Part shown: positions 36,831 through 45,326 of the stretch, one piece after another
How positions within the stretch are numbered: position 1 is the first letter of the stretch
Layout of the letters: the number at the start of each line of letters is the position of its first letter
Assembly: GCA_026710795.1 (NCBI GenBank)
Contig: JAPOQK010000009.1
Location: 25,334 to 89,333 of the forward strand
DNA from: Candidatus Poribacteria bacterium
GTDB taxonomy: Bacteria; Poribacteria; WGA-4E; WGA-3G
Direction: 5' to 3'
DNA: 64,000 nucleotides
Translations under genes and position numbers: made by a program
The notes under the pieces: generated by a model
What the model was told of the DNA's origin: nothing
The model's database searches: none
The model's input: the letters and a program-made list of their open reading frames with translations, nothing else

Positions 36831-36905
36831 ATGGCTATTAATACGTTAGACATCAACTTAGGTTTTCGCATCTGCATACTATAATAATATAAGAAGGGGA
36901 ATAAA

Positions 36906-39900
36906 ATGAAATTGTTGAAGAATGTCGTCTTATTCAGTTGTTTATTAATGTTCATTTTAGGTTATCAAAATATAGAGGCACAGAATATCGCGCAAGAAGC
37001 GTATGCTATTTTTGAAAATAGTTGCAATGGTTGTCATGGTGAAGGTGGTTCCTACACGGAGCAACTCATCATTCAATATCCCGCAGTAATTGAAGACGGT
37101 TCTGTTATTCCGGGGGAACCAGAAAATTCTGAGCTCTATAAACGCTTACTTGGACCTACCGAAAACGGTCTTCAAATGCCTTTCAACAGTGATCCGTTGC
37201 CACCAGAGCAAATACAGACGATCCGTCAATGGATTTTAGCAGGGGCACCAGATTGGAATGTTGATCGTCCTTTAGATCGTAGCTTCATCACCACCGATGC
37301 GATGCTTGATTCCATACAGAATCATTTGGATATACTCGGTCCATCTGACCGTCCTTATGCGCGGTATTTTACATTGACACATCTTTACAATGCACGTGAA
37401 CGATCTGATACACTGGTTGACTATCGCAACGCGCTTTCAAAACTGGTGAACAGCCTTTCATGGGGACGTGATGTTGTTAATCCGGAACCGATTGATCCTG
37501 ATGAAACAATATTTTACATCGACCTGCGCCGCTACCAATGGGAACAAGGAATTAATCGGTGGACGCTGATAGAAGAAGTATTTCCTTATAGTCTTAATTT
37601 CAATTTAGAAACAGAAACAGGACTACTTAGAAAACTGACAAATTTACGTGAAGCAATGGAGTGTAACGTGCCGTTTGTACATGTGGATTGGTTTCTTGCG
37701 ACTGCCTCCTTACCCCCGCTTTACAACGACATCCTTGGACTCCCCGAGACAGACCGTGCGTTAGAGGCAGAACTTAATGTGGATGTTGCAGCAAATCTAC
37801 AGACAGCACCCGGTATCCGCGTATGGCGTGCAGGTTTCAATGATTCCGGTGTCTCAAGACACAATCGGGTTGTTGAACGTCACGAATCTCCCTACGGAGC
37901 ATATTGGAAAAGTTACGATTTTGCTGGAAGTGTAGGAACGCAAAATATCTTTAACTACCCGCTTACCTTTACCCACGATGGTGGTGAGATAATATTCAAC
38001 TTGCCGAACGGTTTACAAGCATACTTTCTTATAAACGCTAATGGCAATAGACTTGATGTTGCACCAACGGAAATTGTTTCAAATCCTGCTGCGAGCGATC
38101 CTGCTGTACGTAATGGACTTTCTTGTATTGGGTGTCACACAGAAGGTATGAAGCAGGACTTTGAAGATACAGTGCGTGCAGTAATTGAGGCAAATGCTAA
38201 TCTATCCGGTAGAGACCATGCACTACGCCTCTATGTGGAAAAATCGGAGATGGATGCACTTGTGAGCATGGATACCGAGCGATATAGGGTGGCACTTGAA
38301 GCAACAGGTGGTGACATTAAAGATATTGAACCTGTGCATCGTTTCTATGAAGCGTTTCAGGCACCGATTTACGCAGAACAGGCTGCAGCAGCTGTTGGTT
38401 TAGAAACAGCGAATTTCCTTGAGAAGATAGATACAAATCCACGTTTACAAGACTTAGGTTTGCTACAACTTGTAGGTGATAATGGACAGATGCAACGAGA
38501 TGCATGGACAGCAGGTTTCCCCCAAGTGATTTCCACGCTATATGATGACACCATCGTAGACCCGTTACCACCAGGTCCAGAACCAGGTCCCGGAGGTATA
38601 GTTTTTATCCCTGACCTGAACCTAAGCAGTGCAATTAAACGGACGCTCAACATGTCACCCGATGCTACAATTACTCCTGCGGATATGGAAAGATTGAGGA
38701 TTATTGTGGCGGATGAGCAAGATATTAGTGATTTAAGGGGACTTGAGTTTGCAACCCAACTTGAACGGATAGAATTTCGTCGCAATTCTATCTCAGATTT
38801 ATCACCATTGAGAAATTTAACCCGGCTAAATAACATCAAACTGCGGGGCAACCAGATAACAGACATTACTCCTTTGGAAAACTTAATCAGAGTGGATTGG
38901 TTAGGACTTGAGCAGAATCAGATAACCGATTTATCACCTTTGCAGAAATTAACCAAATTGCAAGGCGTAGGAATTTCCGGAAATCCTGTTACTGACGTGT
39001 CGCCACTTGCAGACTTAACGAGTTTAGAGAGGATAGATGCTTGGCGCACACCTGTGTCAGATTTCTCCACGTTAGCATCATTACCAAGGCTACGGTGGAT
39101 AGAATACGGCAACGATAGAAATATTACTGATATGCCCGCTCTAAAAGAATTGAAACATTTAAGACGGTTAGAAATTCATGGTTGCACTATTTCAGACCTA
39201 TCCGAAATATCGGAATTAACACAGTTGGAATGGTTAGAATTAGTAAACAACGCCATCACCGATGTTACCCATTTGCAAAATTTAAAAAATTTGACCGTAC
39301 TGAATCTTGATGCCAATTTGATAAAAGACGTAACACCGCTTGCAGGGTTAACAAGATTGAATGTCTTATATCTTGAAAATAATGTTATATCAGACGTGTC
39401 ACCGCTCAATAAGTTAAGTAACTTGGAACGGTTAGATCTTCGTAACAATGCAATATCCGACTTTACGTCCTTAAACAGTTTACCCGATGAAACATTTGTG
39501 CGAATGGTTGGGAATCCCGGGTTCCCAACTGGTGGTGATAAGATAAGTGGACCTTGGTTATGGGCAATAGTTCCAGGTACACGATTGGATTCGCGTACAG
39601 ATTTTCTGGCACGCGCAACTGGCGGTGCGGCAACAGAAATAAAGGTTGCAACCAACGGGGCAATAGCAGGAAAGGCTGTTGGGGAGAGTACTTGGACGTG
39701 GCACTCGCTCGGATTGGGTGGAAATAACATCAATGAAATGACGGAATCGCTTGGTTGGGGTACAGGTTCAGAAATATATGACCATATCGTTTACGGTACT
39801 GTCACCATAGATTCTCCACGGGAACAGCAGCTATCTATGTTCGTCGGCAGTAGTGACTCTGTCAAGGTTTGGCTCAACGGTGAATTGGTTCACCAAGCCT

Positions 39901-41111
39901 TCGTTAACCGTGGTGCAAACGATTTTGAAGATTTTGTCTCTGTTACTCTGGAACAAGGACAAAACGTATTGTTAGTTGCTCTTGACAACCACGGACATGG
40001 AAGTTTTAGCGGTCATTTTGGTTTCGCACTTGACGCTCAATATACTGTATTCCGTGCTGGCACCAGATTTTTGTTCGACACAGATGCCACCAGTTTTGAA
40101 GTCGGGGATACGTTTACGCTGCATCTGAATACAGAAAATGTGAAAAATTTAGCAGGATGGCAGGCAGACCTTGTGTTTAATCCTGATGTCCTTGAGGCGA
40201 TTGAGGGAACCGAGGGTGATTTCCTGATGTCGGAGGACGGAGAAACACGCTTCAGTGGTGGCACAATTAATAACGAAACTGGTAAGATTACAAATATTAA
40301 TGTCACGCGTTACAATGGAGGGGTCAGTGGAAAAGGAACATTGTACTCTGTGACTTTCACTGTTATCGGTCCCGGTGAGTGTCTATTAACACTGGAAAAC
40401 TTTCAAGCAGGTTCAAGCTCCGGGACCGCTCTTCCTTCTCTTCCACCAGAATATCTTATAACTGCGGAGGGGGAGGAACCTACCAGACCGCCGTGGGATG
40501 TAAATCAAGATGGAGAAGTCAACATTTTGGATCTGGTTCAAGTGGGTCAAGCCATTGGTACTGACGCTACTGTGAATTCGCATGCTGACATAAACGGTGA
40601 TGGATCTATAAACATCTTAGACCTAATCACAGTTGCACAGAACTTCGGTGAATCATCTGCATCTGCTCCTGCATCAGTACCATTAAATAGTAAGGAACTA
40701 ACACCTGCAATGATACAAACATGGATACAACTGGCACAGGCTGAAGATGACGGTTCTATTGTTTTCAAGCAAGGTATAGCAAATCTCCAAAAACTTTTGG
40801 AGAGCATCACCGTACCAAAGAAAACGATGTTGCTAACAAACTATCCGAACCCGTTTAATCCAGAAACTTGGATACCATTCCATCTTGCTGAACCAACTGA
40901 TGTTATTTTGACGATCTATGCTGCGAACGGAACAAAGGTCCGGACGTTGATGTTGGGACATCAGACAACTGGTGTCTACCAGAGTCGTGGTCGTGCAGCG
41001 TATTGGAATGGAAAAAACGATGTCGGTGAATCTGTTGCGAGCGGTATCTATTTCTATACGTTCACTGCGGGGGATTTCTCTACTACCCGTAAGATGTTGT
41101 TAACGAAATAA
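36906..41111 (+). CDS. Secreted cytochrome c - leucine-rich repeat - cohesin - dockerin fusion with type IX tail
   Basis: A 1401-residue mosaic. It has a signal peptide (about 1-25), an N-terminal haem site CNGCH (Cys40, Cys43, His44) of the Planctomycete cytochrome c type, a ~350-residue middle part and a second haem site CIGCH near 408. Leucine-rich repeats of the internalin kind follow (LTRLNNIKLRGNQITDITPL and about ten similar units, about 575-870). Next are a 160-residue module beginning GPWLWAIVPG (about 880-1040), one cohesin (about 1053-1188), a dockerin pair (about 1196-1250: DVNQDGEVNILDLVQVGQ; DINGDGSINILDLITVAQ) and the sorting tail (NYPNPFNPETWIPF near 1311). GGGG four bases before the ATG is a weak ribosome site. 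Electron transfer and adhesion in one surface protein is the inference. Confidence 0.88.
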   Translation: MKLLKNVVLFSCLLMFILGYQNIEAQNIAQEAYAIFENSCNGCHGEGGSYTEQLIIQYPAVIEDGSVIPGEPENSELYKRLLGPTENGLQMPFNSDPLPPEQIQTIRQWILAGAPDWNVDRPLDRSFITTDAMLDSIQNHLDILGPSDRPYARYFTLTHLYNARERSDTLVDYRNALSKLVNSLSWGRDVVNPEPIDPDETIFYIDLRRYQWEQGINRWTLIEEVFPYSLNFNLETETGLLRKLTNLREAMECNVPFVHVDWFLATASLPPLYNDILGLPETDRALEAELNVDVAANLQTAPGIRVWRAGFNDSGVSRHNRVVERHESPYGAYWKSYDFAGSVGTQNIFNYPLTFTHDGGEIIFNLPNGLQAYFLINANGNRLDVAPTEIVSNPAASDPAVRNGLSCIGCHTEGMKQDFEDTVRAVIEANANLSGRDHALRLYVEKSEMDALVSMDTERYRVALEATGGDIKDIEPVHRFYEAFQAPIYAEQAAAAVGLETANFLEKIDTNPRLQDLGLLQLVGDNGQMQRDAWTAGFPQVISTLYDDTIVDPLPPGPEPGPGGIVFIPDLNLSSAIKRTLNMSPDATITPADMERLRIIVADEQDISDLRGLEFATQLERIEFRRNSISDLSPLRNLTRLNNIKLRGNQITDITPLENLIRVDWLGLEQNQITDLSPLQKLTKLQGVGISGNPVTDVSPLADLTSLERIDAWRTPVSDFSTLASLPRLRWIEYGNDRNITDMPALKELKHLRRLEIHGCTISDLSEISELTQLEWLELVNNAITDVTHLQNLKNLTVLNLDANLIKDVTPLAGLTRLNVLYLENNVISDVSPLNKLSNLERLDLRNNAISDFTSLNSLPDETFVRMVGNPGFPTGGDKISGPWLWAIVPGTRLDSRTDFLARATGGAATEIKVATNGAIAGKAVGESTWTWHSLGLGGNNINEMTESLGWGTGSEIYDHIVYGTVTIDSPREQQLSMFVGSSDSVKVWLNGELVHQAFVNRGANDFEDFVSVTLEQGQNVLLVALDNHGHGSFSGHFGFALDAQYTVFRAGTRFLFDTDATSFEVGDTFTLHLNTENVKNLAGWQADLVFNPDVLEAIEGTEGDFLMSEDGETRFSGGTINNETGKITNINVTRYNGGVSGKGTLYSVTFTVIGPGECLLTLENFQAGSSSGTALPSLPPEYLITAEGEEPTRPPWDVNQDGEVNILDLVQVGQAIGTDATVNSHADINGDGSINILDLITVAQNFGESSASAPASVPLNSKELTPAMIQTWIQLAQAEDDGSIVFKQGIANLQKLLESITVPKKTMLLTNYPNPFNPETWIPFHLAEPTDVILTIYAANGTKVRTLMLGHQTTGVYQSRGRAAYWNGKNDVGESVASGIYFYTFTAGDFSTTRKMLLTK

Positions 41112-41117
41112 TTTCAT

Positions 41118-41138
41118 GGCGCGCTGCTAAAGCGCGCC
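41118..41138. terminator. GC-rich hairpin between the two LRR genes
   Basis: GGCGCGCT at 41118-41125 pairs exactly with AGCGCGCC at 41131-41138, six bases after the stop of the cytochrome-LRR gene. It is followed by TATCTTAG, so a partial terminator or repeat rather than a strong intrinsic terminator. Confidence 0.45.
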
Positions 41139-41161
41139 TATCTTAGAATAGGAGAGAATGC

Positions 41162-43300
41162 ATGCTACGAATGAAATTATTGACATGTGTATTTACATTT
41201 TGGGTGGTGCTTTTAACCATTCCGTTGGTTGCATCCGCACAAACCGTTAACATACCTGACCCAAATTTGAGAGACGCAATTGCTGACACCCTCAATAAAC
41301 AACAAGGTGTCGTAATTACTAAGGATGATATGGAAACATTGGTGAACCTTGAAGCACGGGATAGAGAGATTACGGATCTAACAGGACTTGCCTTTGCTAC
41401 AAACCTACAAGAACTTGATCTTCGTAACAATGTGATAAATGATATATCTGAACTGACAGAATTGAACGAATTGAGTCAACTTCGATTGGGAGAAAACGCA
41501 ATCACTGATATTTCTCCTCTCAATGGTAAAATCACTTTGGAAGTACTTACGATTGATAATAATTCCATATCTGAACTCTCACCATTGTCGAGTTTAGTCA
41601 ATTTGGAAGTTCTAAATATCTCAAATAATGTAATTGACGACATATCTCCACTCTCCAGTTTAATAAGACTCGTAGAAATAACGATGAACAACAACTTACC
41701 TGTTGACTTGTCACCGTTAGAAGGATTAATCAGTCTGAGAAGATTCCATTCCTCAGAAACCCGTATAATAGACTTCACGGCTTTGGCTAATTTACCTAAA
41801 CTACAGTTTATTACTATAAATAACGGAGAAATATCGGATCTCACTCCTTTAGCAGGATTAATTGGTTTGAGAGAGTTGCATCTTCCCAATAACGATATTG
41901 AGGACATAAAACCATTAGAAACTTTGACAGGTTTGACACGTTTGAGTTTAAATCAGAACGAAATATCAGATGTTACCCCGCTTGCCGCATTGCATAATTT
42001 GATATTTGTCAATCTTGAAAATAATGATATAGAAGATTTCTTGCCTTTGAATACTGCGATTCGTAGAGGTGCAATTATCCTACGCAATAACAATCCCGGA
42101 TTCATAGTTGATGCTCCGAAAATAAGGGGACCCTGGCTATGGGTTATAGTACCGACTGGAGAACTGTCTGGATCTGAAGCAGCCGATTCTGATACAGATT
42201 TTTTGGCACAAGCAACCGACGGTGAAATAACGGAGAAAGTGATTGCGACTCAAGGTGCTGTTGAAGGTGATTCTGTTGGGAAAAAGAGGTGGAAAATTGG
42301 TAGACTCTCACGGAACGGCGGTAATAACATCAATGAACTTGTAAACGAGATAGGTCTTGGAATAGATGATATAAACCATCATGTAGCTTATGGCTCAATC
42401 ATCTTGGATTCTCCAAGGGAACAATCCTCAACTATGTATGTTGGCAGTGGTGATGCTGTAAAGGTATGGCTCAACGGTGAATTAGCACATAAAAACGCTG
42501 TAGATCGAGATGCTGACGACTATCAAGATACTGTTGGTGTTGCACTCAAAAAAGGTGAAAATATCTTATTAGTGGCAGTCTACGAGGGTAAGGGTTGGTG
42601 GTCAGGTTTTTTTGGACTTGATCCTGCTGCAGAAGTCGATGTGCGTCTTCCGAATTATCGTATACCAGACCTACATCCAGCGGATATAAATGGTGATGGA
42701 AAAGTGGATATCCTTGATATGATCCGTGTTGCACGTTCATTTGGAATCCTCAAACCCGGTGGTTCACCTGCGGATATAAACAACGATAATGTTGTTGATA
42801 TCAGGGATCTCATCAGTGTTGCACAACATATAGACGATCAATCAACCAATGTCTCTGCTGCCCCACTTTCCCCCACATTGGTTCAAGAATGGATAACACT
42901 TGCATGGGCGGAATTCGACGGTTCAATTGAATTTCAAAAGGGTATTTCGAATTTGGAGGAAATCTATAAGTCTCTGGTGTCAGAAAAACCAACAGAGATA
43001 CCAGCAAGGAAGACAGAACTGTTCGCAAATTTCCCAAATCCCTTCAATCCTGAGACTTGGATACCTTATCAACTCGCAGCTCCAGCAAATGTAACTTTGA
43101 CAATCCATTCTGCCACAGGGGCAATCGTGCGAACACTGTCTTTAGGACAAAAGTCTGAAGGGGTGTATAAGACAAGGCACCGTGCAGCACATTGGGATGG
43201 AAAAGATCAGGTCGGTGAAAATGTAGCAAGTGGCATCTACTTCTACACGCTAACAGCAGGAAACTTCACCGCAACGCGGAAGATGTTGATTTTGAAATAG
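41162..43300 (+). CDS. Secreted leucine-rich repeat, dockerin protein with type IX tail
   Basis: 712 residues. A signal peptide (MKLLTCVFTFWVVLLTIPL, ending ASAQ) precedes internalin-like leucine-rich repeats (about 30-320; units such as LNELSQLRLGENAITDISPL). The 160-residue module starting GPWLWVIVPTGE (about 322-490) is shared with the preceding gene; it ends in a GSGDAVKVWLNGELAH and ENILLVAVYE pattern, like PA14/carbohydrate-binding modules. A dockerin pair is near 506-560 (DINGDGKVDILDMIRVAR; DINNDNVVDIRDLISVAQ), and the sorting tail starts NFPNPFNPETWIPYQL near 624. AGGAGAG precedes the ATG. The stop codon TAG overlaps the first base of the left inverted repeat of the DUF1670 element, so the insertion may have altered the original end. 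Confidence 0.88.
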   Translation: MLRMKLLTCVFTFWVVLLTIPLVASAQTVNIPDPNLRDAIADTLNKQQGVVITKDDMETLVNLEARDREITDLTGLAFATNLQELDLRNNVINDISELTELNELSQLRLGENAITDISPLNGKITLEVLTIDNNSISELSPLSSLVNLEVLNISNNVIDDISPLSSLIRLVEITMNNNLPVDLSPLEGLISLRRFHSSETRIIDFTALANLPKLQFITINNGEISDLTPLAGLIGLRELHLPNNDIEDIKPLETLTGLTRLSLNQNEISDVTPLAALHNLIFVNLENNDIEDFLPLNTAIRRGAIILRNNNPGFIVDAPKIRGPWLWVIVPTGELSGSEAADSDTDFLAQATDGEITEKVIATQGAVEGDSVGKKRWKIGRLSRNGGNNINELVNEIGLGIDDINHHVAYGSIILDSPREQSSTMYVGSGDAVKVWLNGELAHKNAVDRDADDYQDTVGVALKKGENILLVAVYEGKGWWSGFFGLDPAAEVDVRLPNYRIPDLHPADINGDGKVDILDMIRVARSFGILKPGGSPADINNDNVVDIRDLISVAQHIDDQSTNVSAAPLSPTLVQEWITLAWAEFDGSIEFQKGISNLEEIYKSLVSEKPTEIPARKTELFANFPNPFNPETWIPYQLAAPANVTLTIHSATGAIVRTLSLGQKSEGVYKTRHRAAHWDGKDQVGENVASGIYFYTLTAGNFTATRKMLILK

Positions 43301-43381
43301 TATCAAATGACCATAGGATAGCTGAAATGCTGATGTTTATTAGCTTCGCAACCATCGTTGATGAGTAGGTTAAGTTAGGAT

Positions 43382-43418
43382 CGCTAAGCATTCTCTTTGA
43401 GAAATGATGCTGTTAGCG
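43382..43418. repeat. Hairpin inside the left part of the DUF1670 element
   Basis: CGCTAAGCATTCTC and GAGAAATGATGCTGTTAGCG form an imperfect stem from 43382 to 43418. It is subterminal in the element, downstream of both genes. Confidence 0.45.
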
Positions 43419-43437
43419 AATATAGTGTCTAAAGTAT

Positions 43438-43494
43438 AGCAAAGCCGGTGACGGTTCTCAACCATATTTTCAAGGAAACTACCCCGGTTTTGCT
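43438..43494 (-). terminator. Hairpin after the DUF1670 genes
   Basis: AGCAAAGCCGG (43438-43448) pairs with CCGGTTTTGCT (43484-43494) with one G-U or mismatch position, about 35 bases past the stop of the second DUF1670 gene. It may terminate that transcript or be a subterminal structure of the element. Confidence 0.4.
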
Positions 43495-43528
43495 GAATAA
43501 AGTCCATTAGGAACAGGCGGTTGGGGTC

Positions 43529-44413
43529 TCATTGTGTTTCTACTTGGTGTGTTGTTTCATCATTTGAAGATGAATTGGCAAGGTTTGCATCCATAGTTTG
43601 AAGTTGGTGCTGCGGAATAAGGTCAAGATATTGAGAGATGACGCGTTTAGACAGTCGTGTAATCTGTGAGATTTGGTCAATATCTGCGGTTGCTTTCCGA
43701 ACGACTTTGACGCACTCATAATCGCGAATGTATCGGTCAACTGCCTCCTTTGAGTGTTTGGTTTTTGCGGCAATACTGGGGGTAAGATGTCCTTGAAGAT
43801 AGCGCGTAATAATCTCTTTCTTGTGGGTAATAGCACCTGATAAATCATGGATATTGCCTCGTGTTGGCAAGAGTTCTCCACTATTGTTTTGCCATTCATT
43901 GACATAATCACTGACGACAGCATCACAGACATTGAGCAAGACGGCTAAGTCAAGTTGTGTCAATAAAGCACCTTGGTCATAAGCTTGATAACACCAGCGA
44001 ACCAAGCGATTGATTCGTAGTTGTCGGGAGGTAAAGCCGTTTCGAAAAGATTCAATATCCTCTGTAGCGAGGTAGGTGAGGATGATGGGTTGCATCCGAG
44101 TTTTGACGATGGACTTTCCTCTTTGCGGATGTTCGTCAATAGGGACAGCCATCCAAACGAGTTGTCCATAACTTAGTAAACGCTCATCAGGGAGTTGATC
44201 CCCGGTGGCGAGTTTCTCTAAAGGGAGAGTAATCAAGAAGTAATGATCAACGATCTTGAGAATGTCATCAACAATAGCCGTCGCCGTGACTTCGCCTTTG
44301 TCATAACCGTAGTCATTGAGGAAGCGGTGGATGAGCAATTGTCGCAGGGATTTATCGTTGATGCGTCTGAACTTCTTCTCGTTGATTTGTGTTCGCGTCA
44401 AAGGTTTACTCAT
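43529..44413 (-). CDS. DUF1670-type protein, second of a pair
   Basis: A 294-residue protein related to the upstream gene. Shared pattern in the C-terminal half: DLAVLL, then TRGNIHDLSGAITHKKEII, TPSIAAKTKHSKEAVDRY, a spacer and a last helical segment ISQITRLSKRVISQYLDL. The spacing of short helices suggests two or three helix-turn-helix units. The match to DUF1670 is from memory of the family pattern and its function is unknown. It starts with ATG at 44413, overlapping the upstream stop by eight bases (ATGAGTAA), so translation is coupled; AAGGGGGA precedes it. No catalytic motif of a known transposase was found. Confidence 0.7.
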   Translation of the reverse strand: MSKPLTRTQINEKKFRRINDKSLRQLLIHRFLNDYGYDKGEVTATAIVDDILKIVDHYFLITLPLEKLATGDQLPDERLLSYGQLVWMAVPIDEHPQRGKSIVKTRMQPIILTYLATEDIESFRNGFTSRQLRINRLVRWCYQAYDQGALLTQLDLAVLLNVCDAVVSDYVNEWQNNSGELLPTRGNIHDLSGAITHKKEIITRYLQGHLTPSIAAKTKHSKEAVDRYIRDYECVKVVRKATADIDQISQITRLSKRVISQYLDLIPQHQLQTMDANLANSSSNDETTHQVETQ

Positions 44414-45209
44414 GAGAAGTCCCCCTTTTTGCGTTTTCAGGTTCTGGGTGAAGGAGTTGGGTCATGCGATCTGTGTGTTGGTATTCCTTATACAGCGAGA
44501 GATACTCGCGTATCAACCGGTCAGAGAGATGAGAAATCAGGCGTATCTGTGCGTTAGGAAACCCTTGATGATGTAGCGTAGCGACTTGTGTGAAGTCTTT
44601 CAAGTAGCGGTAGACAGCTCGTTCACTGTGGTTCGTCTTTTGCTCGATTTCGGTGAAGGTATAGGCTTTGAAATACAACTCTAAGATCTGCGTTTTATGA
44701 GAAGTGCCGGGACCCATGTCGTGTTTGGCACCACGCGTCATAACGAAATACCCATCCTGCTTCAACTGGCGAATGTCGCGTTTGACTGTGGCAGGACTGG
44801 TAGTTAATAACACGGCTAAATCTTCATAACTTAGCAAGGCATCTTGGTCATAGGCTTGTTTGGTTAATCGGAGGATCCGATGTCGTCTGAGTCCTGCAAG
44901 ACCATAAGTCGCTAAGACTTCAAGATCGGCGTTTGTGTCATTGAGAGTGAGTCGGCAGGATATTTTTTTCGCTAAAGCGATGTGTTTCCCTGCGGGTTCC
45001 TCAGCGGCGACAGCCTCGTAGCAGATTTGTCCTGATGTCAGTTGCACATCGGCGTGTTGTTCAAAATAGGTAGAAATCTGTTTATAATAGGCTTCAGCAA
45101 CGAGAGGCATTAGATTAAAGTCTGCTGAAATCTTCTGAATTATAGCGGCTCTGGCATTCTTGGATTCGAGCCGTTTAATACCGTAGGCGGTATCCTTTTT
45201 GCGTTTCAT
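44406..45209 (-). CDS. DUF1670-type protein, first of a pair
   Basis: A 267-residue paralogue of the following gene with the same C-terminal layout: YEDLAVLLTTSPATVKRDI (a clear helix-turn-helix), TRGAKHDMGPGTSHKTQIL, TFTEIEQKTNHSERAVYRYL (a second helix-turn-helix) and ISHLSDRLIREYLSL. The N-terminus is basic (MKRKKDTAYGIKRLESKN). The ATG at 45209 has GGAGGTCAAC upstream; an ATG at 45221 is also in frame. DNA-binding, possibly as a regulator or recombination factor of the element, is inferred only from the helix-turn-helix patterns. Confidence 0.7.
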   Translation of the reverse strand: MKRKKDTAYGIKRLESKNARAAIIQKISADFNLMPLVAEAYYKQISTYFEQHADVQLTSGQICYEAVAAEEPAGKHIALAKKISCRLTLNDTNADLEVLATYGLAGLRRHRILRLTKQAYDQDALLSYEDLAVLLTTSPATVKRDIRQLKQDGYFVMTRGAKHDMGPGTSHKTQILELYFKAYTFTEIEQKTNHSERAVYRYLKDFTQVATLHHQGFPNAQIRLISHLSDRLIREYLSLYKEYQHTDRMTQLLHPEPENAKRGTSHE

Positions 45210-45256
45210 GTTGACCTCCATGAATAGATTATCAGGGATTCGAATACATCTACTCG

Positions 45257-45275
45257 TTAGTATAATGCATACTAA
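45257..45275. promoter_or_regulatory. Palindromic operator-like site before the DUF1670 genes
   Basis: TTAGTAT-AATGC-ATACTAA is a perfect 7-bp inverted repeat, followed by another TAGTATA. It lies about 50 bases upstream of the first DUF1670 start and inside the right inverted repeat, well placed for self-regulation by the helix-turn-helix proteins. Confidence 0.45.
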
Positions 45276-45326
45276 TAGTATAACTCATGGGGTCATTTGA
45301 TACAAACTATAAATAAACACAGTATT

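Larger units (their letters stand above)
43300..45303. mobile_element. Candidate undescribed element: DUF1670 gene pair between 13-bp inverted repeats
   Basis: GTATCAAATGACC at 43300-43312 is the exact reverse complement of 45291-45303. The 2004-bp segment between them holds only two overlapping, paralogous minus-strand genes (DUF1670 type), a downstream region with two hairpins and an upstream palindromic control region. The left end starts in the stop codon of the LRR gene and the right end lies just ahead of the DUF58 gene, so both neighbours are tightly abutted, as expected for an insertion. No clear target-site duplication is visible (left flank TTTGAAATA, right flank AAACTATAA), and neither protein shows a recognised DDE, HUH or tyrosine/serine recombinase motif. 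Confidence 0.55.

Noticed and set aside
44243..44576. Plus-strand frames across the DUF1670 pair
   Set aside because: Antisense to two coupled paralogous genes with good ribosome binding sites and shared protein motifs.
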